A stretch of 22,338 bases of DNA from Methylococcaceae bacterium (GCA_947505055.1 CANNLO010000037.1:1-22338), one strand, 5' to 3'; shown: positions 1 through 8,643, counted from the first letter of the stretch. Numbers and translations: made by a program. The notes: generated by a model from the sequence alone, not told the origin.

Positions 1-47
1 GACTCTTAATCCATAGGTCCAGGGTTCGAATCCCTGACACCCCACCA
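1..47 (+). tRNA. tRNA-Lys (CTT), 3' part only
   Basis: The window opens inside the anticodon stem. Bases 3-9 form a 7-nt anticodon loop with CTT at 5-7, which reads as lysine. The T arm is complete: stem 20-24/32-36 around the TTCGAAT loop at 25-31. The 3' acceptor strand is 37-43, the discriminator base is A44, and an encoded CCA is at 45-47. The 5' acceptor strand, the D arm and most of the 5' anticodon stem lie outside the window. Isotype is assigned from the anticodon alone, so it depends on the loop being placed correctly; the flanking stem bases GA/TC agree with that placement. Confidence 0.9.
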
Positions 48-55
48 ATAAAATC

Positions 56-87
56 AAGGCCTTACGATAAATCGAAGGCCTTTTTTT
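56..87 (+). terminator. Rho-independent terminator of the tRNA-Lys transcript
   Basis: Two copies of the palindromic octamer AAGGCCTT (56-63 and 75-82) form a perfect 8-bp stem with an 11-nt loop. They are followed at once by a run of T (81-87). The hairpin begins nine bases after the CCA end of the tRNA, as expected for the end of a tRNA transcription unit. Confidence 0.85.
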
Positions 88-129
88 ATGCTTTTTTACC
101 TTATTGGATGCAAACCTAGTTGCAATTGA

Positions 130-293
130 TTAAATTTTAGTAGTGGACATATTAAGCAGACTTGCAATTTTAGTTTGAACCCAGCCATTTTGCTCAAGGC
201 CAATTGTGTTTCATTAAGTTGAGAATCGCACTTTCCTTGATTTCAGAAGACGAGCGCCTTCTTTTCATTACCGAATAACTTAGATCCAAAAAA
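130..293 (-). pseudogene. Relic of a sigma-54-dependent (NifA-like) activator, frameshifted and internally deleted
   Basis: No intact gene is present, but minus-strand fragments in three frames resemble pieces of a sigma-54 enhancer-binding protein in the correct order. At 243-293 one frame reads SKLFGNEKKAL, similar to the SELFGHEKGAF segment of the AAA+ domain. At about 194-230 another frame reads ILNLMKHNWP and then stops, similar to the helix ending in the WPGNVREL motif. At 130-198 a third frame reads LEQNGWVQTKIASLLNMS and ends at TAA; this closely resembles the Fis-type DNA-binding helix of NifA (family pattern GWVQAKAARLLGM). The first two motifs are far closer together than in an intact protein, so most of the AAA+ domain would be deleted. 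The HTH match is the strongest part; the upstream fragments are tentative. The rest of the gap to 505 shows nothing recognisable. Confidence 0.5.
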
Positions 294-493
294 TGGAGGA
301 AAGTTGAGACGTACCATAAGTCGTAAAATCCAATGCGGGCTTGGCGGAGTCGCCAACCCGTAAGGTCACTACCCAGATCAAACATGGCTCCATGTTGATC
401 TCTGCGAATAAGCATAAGGCCAACTATTTTGCGTTACGGGCTAAGCTATTAATAAATGCAAACCAGATGGCTTATTAAATATTGAAGAAATGA

Positions 494-555
494 CATCGAT
501 GAATATCATAAAACATTGGCATAATCCTGTTCCAGTTGCCGGAAATTCATCGATG
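494..555. repeat. 11-bp perfect inverted repeat across the 3' end of the QEGLA gene
   Basis: CATCGATGAAT at 494-504 is the exact reverse complement of ATTCATCGATG at 545-555, separated by 40 bases. The left arm is just beyond the stop codon and the right arm is inside the last codons. No T-run follows on either strand, so it is not a standard intrinsic terminator. It could form an mRNA 3'-end structure or be coincidental. Confidence 0.4.
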
Positions 556-1798
556 ACATAAAGCGACTGAAGCTTAGCCAGGACGAAAGACCCATCAGAT
601 CTTTAAACTGAGGCGGGAGGAAAATAGGCGCTATTACTGTCCCTTCTTCAACTAGATCGGCAAGTATTTTCATATCCTCGATCATGGTTTTTCCGCAAAA
701 CAGTAACGGTATCCGATCCGGTTTGCCCATGTTGACAGCCAGACGCATAAAATTGTAAGTCAGCACAAAACCTTTGATATAAGTCAGATCTTTGGTAAAA
801 GGCATGCCGTTTGAACTGCTACCTCGAAATACCCGGCTGCTTAGCGTATAGCTGTCCTCATTGTCCAAACCTTTGTCTTTGAAAAAATGAAAAATATCCA
901 TAAAGTCTGCGCCTTCTTCGGCAAGCGTGATGGCACGTACCCGGTTGATTAAACGCATCAGCCGGTTGGGTGTGGAACTGAAGGTTAAAATTTCCATTAA
1001 AACCGCCAATCCCTCTTGGGTAATAGTTGCGGAAGGCGGGCCTTTGCCGAGAAAAGTGCAGTAAGGTTGAGCAAGACCGTTAAGAGTAGTCCCCAAATGT
1101 ACCCATATTTCATGAACTTCCAGTACTCGCAGGTCACGCATGTTGAACATCGCATCAGCGCGAATTTTGATGTAATCGGTACCGGCTGCGGCATCAGCGA
1201 CAATACCGTCACTGAGCATGGCGCGAAGACCTGCGCCTGGAAATACGGCATCAATTTTTTCGTTCAGGATGAAGACTGCATCTGTGCCATTGATGGTTTT
1301 AGGTTCTTCATTTAGGAAATCCAGTTTTAATAGTTCTGTTAAAGTGCCTTCCATCATACTGCCCAGATCGGCAATAGTGGGATCGCCAACATGAAAAACG
1401 TCTTGCGAAGAACCATATAATTCCTGGGAAATATTGGAAAAAGTTGGTTTGCCTCTGGCTTCTAGCATGCGAACAACATCCAGATATTCTTTACACATTC
1501 GACGCATAATGACGCTGAGCGGATTAAGTTGCCCCAGTTTGCGCATCAAATCGCGCTCAATCTGATAAAACTCCTGTTTTTTTTCGTTGGGATCAAAGCC
1601 GAGCGGACGTTTTTGATAGTAATCGGGTGTTACGATCGGTGATTTATTACAATGACCGTCAAGAAAATCCTGCTTGATATGGTCATCCCATTTAATGGCA
1701 TCCAAAATTCGAATGGGTTGTTGTGCTTTGACGATCCGATCCGATAGCGTTTTAACTTCGGTCAGATAAGTAGAAGGTTTAATAGCTTTTTTACGCAT
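506..1798 (-). CDS. QEGLA-motif (DUF1704/TIGR02421) putative metallopeptidase, MATCAP-like
   Basis: Protein of about 430 residues in the family named flavohemoglobin expression-modulating QEGLA motif protein (DUF1704). Using the ATG at 1798, a putative zinc-binding helix HEIWVH lies at residues 229-234 (HExxxH type) and the family signature QEGLA at 261-265. Vertebrate relatives (MATCAP/KIAA0895 family) are tubulin tyrosine carboxypeptidases with this motif pair, so a carboxypeptidase-like role on a peptide tail is plausible; the bacterial substrate is unknown. The open frame extends to a TTG at 1810, but the ATG four codons downstream has a GAAG ribosome site six bases upstream and is preferred. 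No signal peptide or membrane segment is seen, so it is probably cytoplasmic. It follows the RND gene by about 107 bp on the same strand; co-transcription is possible but unproven. Confidence 0.85.
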   Translation of the reverse strand: MRKKAIKPSTYLTEVKTLSDRIVKAQQPIRILDAIKWDDHIKQDFLDGHCNKSPIVTPDYYQKRPLGFDPNEKKQEFYQIERDLMRKLGQLNPLSVIMRRMCKEYLDVVRMLEARGKPTFSNISQELYGSSQDVFHVGDPTIADLGSMMEGTLTELLKLDFLNEEPKTINGTDAVFILNEKIDAVFPGAGLRAMLSDGIVADAAAGTDYIKIRADAMFNMRDLRVLEVHEIWVHLGTTLNGLAQPYCTFLGKGPPSATITQEGLAVLMEILTFSSTPNRLMRLINRVRAITLAEEGADFMDIFHFFKDKGLDNEDSYTLSSRVFRGSSSNGMPFTKDLTYIKGFVLTYNFMRLAVNMGKPDRIPLLFCGKTMIEDMKILADLVEEGTVIAPIFLPPQFKDLMGLSSWLSFSRFMSSMNFRQLEQDYANVL

Positions 1799-1905
1799 AA
1801 ATATCTTCAATTAGCAGTACAGTGAAAGTCGAAACAATCCCAGTATAACAATAGTTTGCATAAGAAAAATATAATTCAAATGTTAGTTGCATAGAAATAG
1901 TGATG

Positions 1906-4900
1906 CTAACTAAGTTCTTTAGCGATACCGTCGTCTCCAAACCGCTTCCAAATCCGCAGAATTAATTCTTTGAAATCATCCAAATAAGTATAAGCGACGG
2001 GAATTACCAACAAACTGAGCAACGTCGAAGTCACCAGACCGCCAATGACTGCAACGGCCATCGGGCTACGGAATGATGAATCCGAAGAACCCAAACTCAT
2101 CGCGATTGGCATCATGCCGGCACCCATGGCAATGGTGGTCATTACGATGGGTCTGGCGCGTTTGTGGCAGGCGTCCAGCAAGGCCTCATAGCGTCCCATG
2201 CCATGATCACGTCTGGCAACGATAGCGTATTCGACCAGCAATATGGAGTTTTTGGTGGCGATACCCATAAGCATGACCAAGCCGATCAATGAGGGCATTG
2301 AAAAACTCTTGTCTGCCAACAACAAAGCGACAAAGCCACCACCGAAGGACAGTGGCAACGCTACTAGAATGGTGATGGGTTGTAAAAAATCCCTGAACAA
2401 CAACACCAAAACCACAAAGATACACAATACGCCGATGAGCATCGCCACGCCAAAGCTGGTGAATAATTCAATCATCATTTCCGCATCGCCGACGTTGACT
2501 TGTTTGACACCGGCAGGCAGCGCCCTGATGCTGGGCAAGTTTTGCACGGCCGTGGTAACATCGCCCAATTGCAGTTCGGACAATTCAATTTCAAAGTTGA
2601 CGTTACGTGAGCGGTCAAAGCGGTTGATGACCGCCGGTCCGCTGGATAATTCCAAGTCAGCGACCTGGCTGATCATCACCGGGCCTGTGCCGGGTTTGTT
2701 AGACGGCACGGCGAGGCGCTCCAGCACAGCAAGATCATGTCTGCCAGCGTCGTTGAGCTTTACCATGATCGGAACCTGGCGTTGCGCGAGATTGAATTTG
2801 GGCAGCGACATATCATAATCACCGACTGTCGCGATGCGCAGGGTTTCGGCGATGGCAGCTGACGTCACGCCCAAATCAGCGGCACGGGCGAAATTGGGCC
2901 GCACGGAAATTTCGGGTCTGACTAAAGCCGCGCTGGAGGCGATATTGCCCAGTCCGTGAATGGTGCGTAAATCTTTTTGCACCGCATAAGCTGCAGTAGA
3001 CAAAGCTTGGGGGTCTTCACCGCTTAACACTAAGATGTATTTTTCACCGGATGACCCGAGACCTACTTTGGTACGCACGCCAGGCAAGGCTTGCAAGGCT
3101 TTGCGGATATCTTTCTCGATGACTTGTTTGCGCATCGGCCTATCCTGACGGTTGGCGAGTACGATAGTTAAGGTTGCTTTACGGACATCACCGACGCCCT
3201 GAGTGGTCATGGGATCAGCACCTGCAGTACCGGCGCCGATGGTTGTGTAAATGTTTTTTACATAAGGCACTGAGGCGACCAATTGCCGCGCGGTTTCGGC
3301 TGAAGCGCGCGTCTGTTCCAAGGTTGCCCCTGGTGGTAATTCGACAAATACCTGGCTTTGCGGATTGTCATCGGGTGGGACGAAGCCCTTGGGCAACAAG
3401 GGAATCAAAAATAAAGAACCAACAAAAAACGCTACCGCCGCACTGATAGTGATCAGTCTATGCCGTAAACACCAAGCTGCCATAGCAAGGTAATGATGCA
3501 TAATCCGGCTATCGGCTTGTACTTTGTATCCGGTGTTTTTCAGTAAATAGGCTGACATCATCGGAGTCAGCATCCTTGCCACAACTAAGGAGGCCATGAT
3601 TGCCAAGGAAGCCGTCCAGCCGAATTGCTTGAAAAAGCGCCCGGCAATGCCGCTCATAAACGCGGTAGGCAAAAATACCGCCACCAAGGCAAATGTGGTA
3701 GCGACTACCGCCATACCAATTTCATCAGCGGCTTCCATCGCAGCCTGGTAGGGTGTTTTGCCCATTCGTAAATGGCGAACGATGTTTTCGACTTCAACAA
3801 TCGCATCATCGACCAAAATGCCGATGATTAGGGATAAGGCCAGCAAAGTGACGACATTCAGCGAAAAGCCGAAATAATCCATGCCCATAAATGCCGGAAT
3901 CGCCGACAAGGGCAGGGCGACAGAAGAGATAAAGGTGGCCCGCCAATCGCGTAAAAACAACCAGACTACCAAAACCGCCAGCAACGCGCCTTCGTAAAGC
4001 AAAGTCATGGAGCCGTTAAACTCTTCCTGCACGGGCACCACAAAATTAAAGGCTTCGTTAAGTTCGACATCTGCATTGGTAAGACGCAACTCCGCCAAGG
4101 CTTTCTGCACGCCAGCGCCAACTTCCACTTCGCTCTCGCCACGGCTTCGGGTGACTTCAAAACCGACCACCGGTTTGCCATTGAAAAAGGCCAGTGCCCG
4201 AGATTCAGCGACGCCATCGGTAATCGTGGCAACTTGATCAAGGCGGACGCGCCGTCCATCGGACAGCGATATTTCGAGGGGACGCAATTCCTCAACTGAC
4301 TTGACATTAGCCAAGGTACGGACAGGTTGTTCGCCTCCGCCCAAATCGGTACGTCCACCGGAACTTTCTTGCTGGATTTGCCGTAATTGACGGGAAAGAT
4401 CTGAAGCGGTTGCGCCTAGCGCTTGAAGTTTGATGGGATCAAGGGCAATCGTCACTTCGCGACTGACACCACCAACACGTTTTACATCGCCAACACCGCG
4501 TACCGATAAAAGTCGTTTGGTGATAGTGTCATCGACAAACCAAGACAAAGCCTCTTCATCGCGTTGTATCGAAGCTACTGTGAAAGCTAAAATCGGCGAA
4601 CCGGCAAGATTGAGTTTGTTGACAATCGGGTCGCGTAAGTCACCAGGCAAATCGGAACGCACTTTACTGACCGCTGAACGAACATCGTCGACAGCTTCCT
4701 GGGCGGGTTTTTCCAGGCGAAATTCGGCGGTGATCGTGACGCTGCCATCTTTGATGGTGGTGGTGAGGTGTTTTAAACCTTGTACCGTTGCCAGTGAATT
4801 TTCAATTTTTCTCGCAACGTCGGTTTCCAATTGCCCTGGTGACGCGCCCGGCAAACTGCAGGTCACAATAACAGTCGGCAAATCCAAATCAGGAAAATTT

Positions 4901-5004
4901 TGGATTTTCATGGCCTTAAAACTCATCATGCCGCCCACGCTCATTAGCAGGAACAGCATTAAGGCAGGGATGGGGTTACGGATGCACCAAGTGGAAATGT
5001 TCAT
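1906..5004 (-). CDS. RND efflux pump, inner-membrane permease (HAE-1/AcrB type)
   Basis: A 1032-residue proton-driven inner-membrane transporter, the usual size for the AcrB/MexB superfamily. The N-terminal helix (about 10-30) is followed by a large periplasmic domain starting near KIQNFPDLDLP. TM4 carries the adjacent proton-relay aspartates D399-D400 in GILVDDAIVEVEN, and TM10 carries the matching lysine K918 in GIATKNSILLVEY (AcrB D407/D408/K940). The second large periplasmic loop starts at about residue 545 with FVPPDDNPQ. It probably exports hydrophobic or amphiphilic compounds with the MFP and OMF encoded upstream in the operon; substrates cannot be read from the sequence. The start codon overlaps the MFP stop by 4 nt, indicating translational coupling. 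The frame is intact, with no missing key residue. Confidence 0.96.
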   Translation of the reverse strand: MNISTWCIRNPIPALMLFLLMSVGGMMSFKAMKIQNFPDLDLPTVIVTCSLPGASPGQLETDVARKIENSLATVQGLKHLTTTIKDGSVTITAEFRLEKPAQEAVDDVRSAVSKVRSDLPGDLRDPIVNKLNLAGSPILAFTVASIQRDEEALSWFVDDTITKRLLSVRGVGDVKRVGGVSREVTIALDPIKLQALGATASDLSRQLRQIQQESSGGRTDLGGGEQPVRTLANVKSVEELRPLEISLSDGRRVRLDQVATITDGVAESRALAFFNGKPVVGFEVTRSRGESEVEVGAGVQKALAELRLTNADVELNEAFNFVVPVQEEFNGSMTLLYEGALLAVLVVWLFLRDWRATFISSVALPLSAIPAFMGMDYFGFSLNVVTLLALSLIIGILVDDAIVEVENIVRHLRMGKTPYQAAMEAADEIGMAVVATTFALVAVFLPTAFMSGIAGRFFKQFGWTASLAIMASLVVARMLTPMMSAYLLKNTGYKVQADSRIMHHYLAMAAWCLRHRLITISAAVAFFVGSLFLIPLLPKGFVPPDDNPQSQVFVELPPGATLEQTRASAETARQLVASVPYVKNIYTTIGAGTAGADPMTTQGVGDVRKATLTIVLANRQDRPMRKQVIEKDIRKALQALPGVRTKVGLGSSGEKYILVLSGEDPQALSTAAYAVQKDLRTIHGLGNIASSAALVRPEISVRPNFARAADLGVTSAAIAETLRIATVGDYDMSLPKFNLAQRQVPIMVKLNDAGRHDLAVLERLAVPSNKPGTGPVMISQVADLELSSGPAVINRFDRSRNVNFEIELSELQLGDVTTAVQNLPSIRALPAGVKQVNVGDAEMMIELFTSFGVAMLIGVLCIFVVLVLLFRDFLQPITILVALPLSFGGGFVALLLADKSFSMPSLIGLVMLMGIATKNSILLVEYAIVARRDHGMGRYEALLDACHKRARPIVMTTIAMGAGMMPIAMSLGSSDSSFRSPMAVAVIGGLVTSTLLSLLVIPVAYTYLDDFKELILRIWKRFGDDGIAKELS

Positions 5005-6107
5005 TTTTCCACTACCTTTACATTATCACCATCAGTCAAAAAAGCTGCGCCGCTGGCAACCAGGCGATCTTCCTGTTTAAGGCCGGAGAGGATTTCGTAA
5101 TGTTCGCCCATGCGTCGTCCGAGTTGCACCTTGACCTGGCTGACAATGGCTTGGTCTTGCGCTTGTTGGCCCAAACGAAATACGAAGCTGAAACCTTCGC
5201 GCAACGACAGGGCATCTTGCGGAATAGTCAATGCAGAACTGCTGCCTAAATTAAACTCGCCTTGCGCAAACATACCGGCGCGTAACCCATGGCTGGCGGC
5301 ATTGGGCAGATCGACATAAACCAAGCCGTTGCGACTTTGTGGATCTAAGGTCGGAGCAAGAAAACGCACTTTGCCCTGTACTTGTCCTACGTTGGGAATA
5401 GTCACGGTAACGGCAACCCCTGTTTTAAGCTTGGACATTTCCGCAGCGGTAACTTCTGCCCGCCATTCCAGGCGGTTTTGCCTGATCAGTCGAAATAATT
5501 CTTGGCCGGGAGTTGCTACGGCACCGAGTGTCGCGGTTCGCGAAGTAATAATGCCATCATCACTGGCAATAACGCGGGTGTGTTTTTGCCGTAATAATTG
5601 GCTATCCAGCTGGGCTTTGGCTGATTGCAGTTTGGCTTTTGCGGTTTTCTCACCGGTTATATATTGCGCGGCTTGTTGTTCGCTGAGTACACCTGAACCG
5701 GCTACCTGTCGAGCACGATCTGCGTTAAGTTGTGCTTCGGACAGTGTTGCTTCGGCTTCGGCTACCGTTGCTTTCGTTTTGGCGACATCTGCTAGCACGC
5801 TGTCATCGGCAAACACTGCCAGAACCTGGTCTTTATGCACAATTTCGCCGACTTGCACCCGCACTTCGTTCAAACATAAATCACTGATTTGCGCGCCAAT
5901 AATGGCTTCCTGCCAGGCTGCAATAGAGCCATTGGCGGTCAAGGTCTGCGGAATATCACGTTGCACGGGTTTGATGACCGTTACGCTCAGTGCTGCTTGG
6001 ATGTTGTTTTTGGTATTGGGCATTGTTTCTTCAGTCTGGCCAATGGAGATACCAAAACTGATGAATATGAATAGTGTGCTTAAAAGTGCAAGGATTTTGC
6101 CTTTCAT
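5001..6107 (-). CDS. RND efflux system periplasmic adaptor (membrane-fusion protein)
   Basis: A 368-residue HlyD/AcrA-type adaptor joining the RND pump to the outer-membrane channel. Residues 1-24 form a signal peptide (hydrophobic ILALLSTLFIFISFGI) with no lipobox cysteine, so it is probably secreted or anchored rather than lipidated. A lipoyl-like half-motif follows (about 60-100, with VGEIVHKDQVLAVF). An Ala/Gln/Lys-rich coiled-coil hairpin spans about 105-175, the second lipoyl half about 180-215 (ASDDGIITSRTATLGAVATPG), then a beta-barrel domain and a membrane-proximal domain ending in TDGDNVKVVEK. The start has an upstream GGAG about 11 nt away. It lies between the OMF gene (70-bp gap) and the RND gene (4-nt overlap). 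Confidence 0.94.
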   Translation of the reverse strand: MKGKILALLSTLFIFISFGISIGQTEETMPNTKNNIQAALSVTVIKPVQRDIPQTLTANGSIAAWQEAIIGAQISDLCLNEVRVQVGEIVHKDQVLAVFADDSVLADVAKTKATVAEAEATLSEAQLNADRARQVAGSGVLSEQQAAQYITGEKTAKAKLQSAKAQLDSQLLRQKHTRVIASDDGIITSRTATLGAVATPGQELFRLIRQNRLEWRAEVTAAEMSKLKTGVAVTVTIPNVGQVQGKVRFLAPTLDPQSRNGLVYVDLPNAASHGLRAGMFAQGEFNLGSSSALTIPQDALSLREGFSFVFRLGQQAQDQAIVSQVKVQLGRRMGEHYEILSGLKQEDRLVASGAAFLTDGDNVKVVEK

Positions 6108-6177
6108 TATGAGTTTTTCTCCGCTTGGAAATTCGGTTTTTGGTGTAGGAAAATGAGAATATTCAACTGACTTTTAA

Positions 6178-7626
6178 TTAGTGACTTGGCTTGTCCTCCC
6201 AACCGCCGCCAACCGCACGATACAGGGCAATCCAGGCGCTCACTTTTTCCTGTTCCAGTTCTTTAACGGCCAGATCGGCAGACACCAGGGAACGTCTTGC
6301 CACTTCAACATCGAGTAAATTGCCCAAGCCACTGTCGAATAGTTTTTGGGTTGCCTGGAAATTGGATTTATAACCGCCGGCAGCCGAATGTACTTGAGGT
6401 AGACGTTGCTCGACACTCGCCAATCGCACCAGTGCATCTTCCACTTCTTTTACGGCTGTTCTTACCGTGGCACGAAATTGAGAGGTAGCGGCAGTATAAT
6501 CGGCTTTTGCCGCTTCTACATTAGCGGCGCGTTTACCGGCATCAAATAAAGGTAAGCTTAAAGTGGGGCCGTAGGACCAGGTTTCCGCCAGGCTTAAAGC
6601 CGCGCCGTTAATGTTTTGCAACACAGGCGTAATATTTCCCGACAAGCTAAGCTTGGGGTAACGTTGGGCTTGTTCTACACCGATTTTGGCGTTGGCTTCC
6701 GCCATATCACGTTCGGCCACCGCTACATCGGGGCGTTGTAGCAGCATTATTGCCGGGACGGCATTGATAGGGAAGGGCGGTGGACTGGGCAGTTTGGCGA
6801 CATGTTCAGGAAAACTCGCCAGTAATTGACGAAGCTTGATTTCTTCCATGCCAGTCATCGCAACCAGCCCTTTAAGCGAGCGTTCACATTGAGTTTGTCG
6901 TTGTAGCATGACATTGTTGCCTTCAGCGGCACTGGCACTGGCAAGTGCTTGATCTGTCGCGTTGCGAAACCCCGCTTTCATCGCAACATCCAGCAGTTTT
7001 GCCGTGGCCGAACGGGACTCGGCATCTGTTTGGCTTAACTGGAATTGTGTTTCACAATAACGGAAGGCCAAATAAGCGTTGGCAAGTTCAGCCGCAACCG
7101 CAACCCGCGCATCGTGCCAGGCTGCAGTTCGTGAGGCCAATTTGCTAAGATTGGCTTCTTGCTGTCGCGCCAGGCCACCGAACAAGTCAACTTCCCAACT
7201 GGATTGTATGCTGATTTGGTGCTGATTGCGGATGAAAGGAGCTTGGCCGAAAGAGAAAGACGAGCGGCTACTACTCATTCCTGAATCTAAACTGGGTAAA
7301 AAAACTGATTCAGAGCCAATCAGACTGGCTCGCGCCTCTTCGATGTGAGCTTTGGCTTTAGCAATGCTTGCGCTTTCGTTTTGTGCAGCGGCCAGCAATT
7401 GGCTAAGTGTGGGATCATTAAACTTTTTCCACCAGCTTGTTAATTCTCTTAGTTCACCCTGATGAGCAAGCGTCGGTTGAGGTGCGTTCCATTGGGGAGC
7501 GGTCGGTGGGGTTGGGGCCTGGTAATCGGGGCCGACGGTAGTAAGCCAGCCACCTTTTACGCCACACCCAGTCAGCAATACTGCATAAACAACCAGACCA
7601 AGACGATGGGAAATTATTTTATTCAT
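6178..7626 (-). CDS. Outer-membrane efflux lipoprotein (NodT/OprM family, TolC-like)
   Basis: A 482-residue outer-membrane factor completing the tripartite pump. The N-terminus is a lipoprotein signal with lipobox LLTGC and modified Cys21, followed by the family pattern VGPDYQAPTPP. Two repeated coiled-coil regions (about 75-260 and 280-470) rich in Ala, Gln and Glu fit the OEP repeat fold that forms the trimeric alpha-barrel; RPDVAVAERDMAEANAKIG is the typical start of the second repeat. Its ATG overlaps the TetR stop codon by 4 nt (7623-7626). Placing the channel gene before the adaptor and pump reverses the common MFP-RND-OMF order but is seen in other operons. Confidence 0.94.
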   Translation of the reverse strand: MNKIISHRLGLVVYAVLLTGCGVKGGWLTTVGPDYQAPTPPTAPQWNAPQPTLAHQGELRELTSWWKKFNDPTLSQLLAAAQNESASIAKAKAHIEEARASLIGSESVFLPSLDSGMSSSRSSFSFGQAPFIRNQHQISIQSSWEVDLFGGLARQQEANLSKLASRTAAWHDARVAVAAELANAYLAFRYCETQFQLSQTDAESRSATAKLLDVAMKAGFRNATDQALASASAAEGNNVMLQRQTQCERSLKGLVAMTGMEEIKLRQLLASFPEHVAKLPSPPPFPINAVPAIMLLQRPDVAVAERDMAEANAKIGVEQAQRYPKLSLSGNITPVLQNINGAALSLAETWSYGPTLSLPLFDAGKRAANVEAAKADYTAATSQFRATVRTAVKEVEDALVRLASVEQRLPQVHSAAGGYKSNFQATQKLFDSGLGNLLDVEVARRSLVSADLAVKELEQEKVSAWIALYRAVGGGWEDKPSH

Positions 7627-8285
7627 AAATCGCTATCCATTAAACGACGTTTGCCTTCACTTTCAATCATTGCGATGGCATAACCCGCCAAGCGTTCTGC
7701 CAAGGTATCAATTTCTTCCGGCGTATCCAGTAAGTGCGGGGCAAAAATGGCAATAACGTCTTGACCGACGTAAAAATGTATTGCCATACCGATAACCGCA
7801 AATGCCAAGCGTTGCATATCGTCATCAATAGCTTCGTGCCTTAAATGTTGTTTTATTATTGACAATAAGGCATCAAGTTGTGGCTTGATTTCGGCATCAA
7901 TTTCTTGTTGCCAAACGCCGGTAGGTTCAATCATTTCCCGAAAGCGCAATTTCATCGCCAGACGTAACTCTTCACCTTTTTTTAAGGGTTCAAGAAATTC
8001 ACTGAAAAACAAATGTAAAGCTTCTGGCAAAGGCAGGTTAGCGAAAGTATCGAGAGTTGAATGGTATGGAAGTCCTCTCATAGGCTCGGTAAAAGCAGCC
8101 CGATACAACCCGGCTTTATCACCGAAGTAATAGCGGATGGCAGAGATATTAGTCCCTGCCAATTCGCAAATATTACGCGTGGTTGCGCTACCAAAACCTT
8201 TTTCGGCAAAGATTCGCAATGCAGCCATGATCAAACAGCCGCGTGCATTGCCTGGTTCTGTCTGGTTATCGGCGGATTTAATCAT
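7623..8285 (-). CDS. TetR-family repressor, probably CecR/YbiH-like (DUF1956 C-terminal domain)
   Basis: A 220-residue regulator. Residues about 12-60 form the TetR winged DNA-binding domain: IMAALRIFAEKGFGSATTRNI contains the first helices and ISAIRYYFGDKAGLYRAAF the recognition helix and signature. The C-terminal region (about 80-210, with LRFREMIEP and FAVIGMAIHFYVGQDVI) resembles the DUF1956 ligand-binding domain of CecR/YbiH. It is the first gene of the efflux operon and overlaps the OMF gene by 4 nt, so it very likely represses its own operon until a pump substrate binds. The start ATG has GTGAG upstream. A strong palindromic pair about 30-65 bp before the start is the likely operator. 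The ligand is unknown, and the DUF1956 assignment is by eye. Confidence 0.92.
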   Translation of the reverse strand: MIKSADNQTEPGNARGCLIMAALRIFAEKGFGSATTRNICELAGTNISAIRYYFGDKAGLYRAAFTEPMRGLPYHSTLDTFANLPLPEALHLFFSEFLEPLKKGEELRLAMKLRFREMIEPTGVWQQEIDAEIKPQLDALLSIIKQHLRHEAIDDDMQRLAFAVIGMAIHFYVGQDVIAIFAPHLLDTPEEIDTLAERLAGYAIAMIESEGKRRLMDSDL

Positions 8286-8311
8286 GCTTACTCACAGTCG
8301 TTAAATATAAA

Positions 8312-8350
8312 TCAATCGTTTGAATTATATTTTGTCAATCAAACGATTGA
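8312..8350. promoter_or_regulatory. Likely TetR operator: two inverted copies of TCAATCGTTTGA overlapping a promoter
   Basis: TCAATCGTTTGA (8312-8323) and its exact reverse complement TCAAACGATTGA (8339-8350) are separated by 15 bp. Each copy is also a near-palindrome with TCAA/TTGA ends, so the region can be read as two operator sites with centres 27 bp apart or as one large dyad. A perfect minus-strand -35 hexamer TTGACA (complement at 8333-8338) sits between the arms, and a second TTGACA lies at 8353-8358. A matching -10 was not assigned with certainty. Binding here would block transcription of the downstream repressor/efflux operon. Confidence 0.75.
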
Positions 8351-8643
8351 ATGTCAAGCGTTGGTTAATGTTGATCGGTGACTTAAAAAAGCTGTTTACT
8401 TAGATTACTCTCGAATAGGGCGGGTCAGCTTTATTAAAATCAGGTTAAAGAGACGGATAAGATGTAATTATTTTTTCTAAATCGGATGAGTTGGAGATAT
8501 GTAAAGAAAGTGCGCAAAATGAATCTAAGCAACCTATGTTTTACGGATTGAATGGTTGAAGTCGAGTGTCAGGATACTAAAGGGTCAGCAAATTATTTTA
8601 AACGTACCGACTCAGTTTTTAGTGGCTTGGCTTAAACTCAATG
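8351..8643. other. Intergenic stretch between the efflux operon and the L,D-transpeptidase gene
   Basis: AT-rich non-coding DNA. Apart from the operator next to it and a TTGACA on the minus strand at 8353-8358, I see no open frame with a family signature, no tRNA and no convincing terminator hairpin. It serves as the upstream region of the efflux operon and the 3' flank of the transpeptidase gene. Confidence 0.5.

Noticed and set aside
194..415. 73-codon minus-strand open frame as a real small gene
   Set aside because: Only its last codons resemble a known motif (LMKHNWP), the likely continuation is in another frame, and the upstream half shows no family signature. It is treated as part of a relic.
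1..505. Integration (att) site at the tRNA 3' end
   Set aside because: No second copy of the tRNA 3' sequence and no integrase gene is present in the window.
2243..2818. Plus-strand 191-codon frame inside the RND gene
   Set aside because: Antisense shadow of a well-supported transporter gene; Ser/Thr/Lys-rich with no domain or ribosome site.
5329..6156. Plus-strand 275-codon frame opposite the adaptor gene
   Set aside because: Antisense shadow with Ala/Ser/Cys-rich composition; the minus strand encodes a clear membrane-fusion protein.
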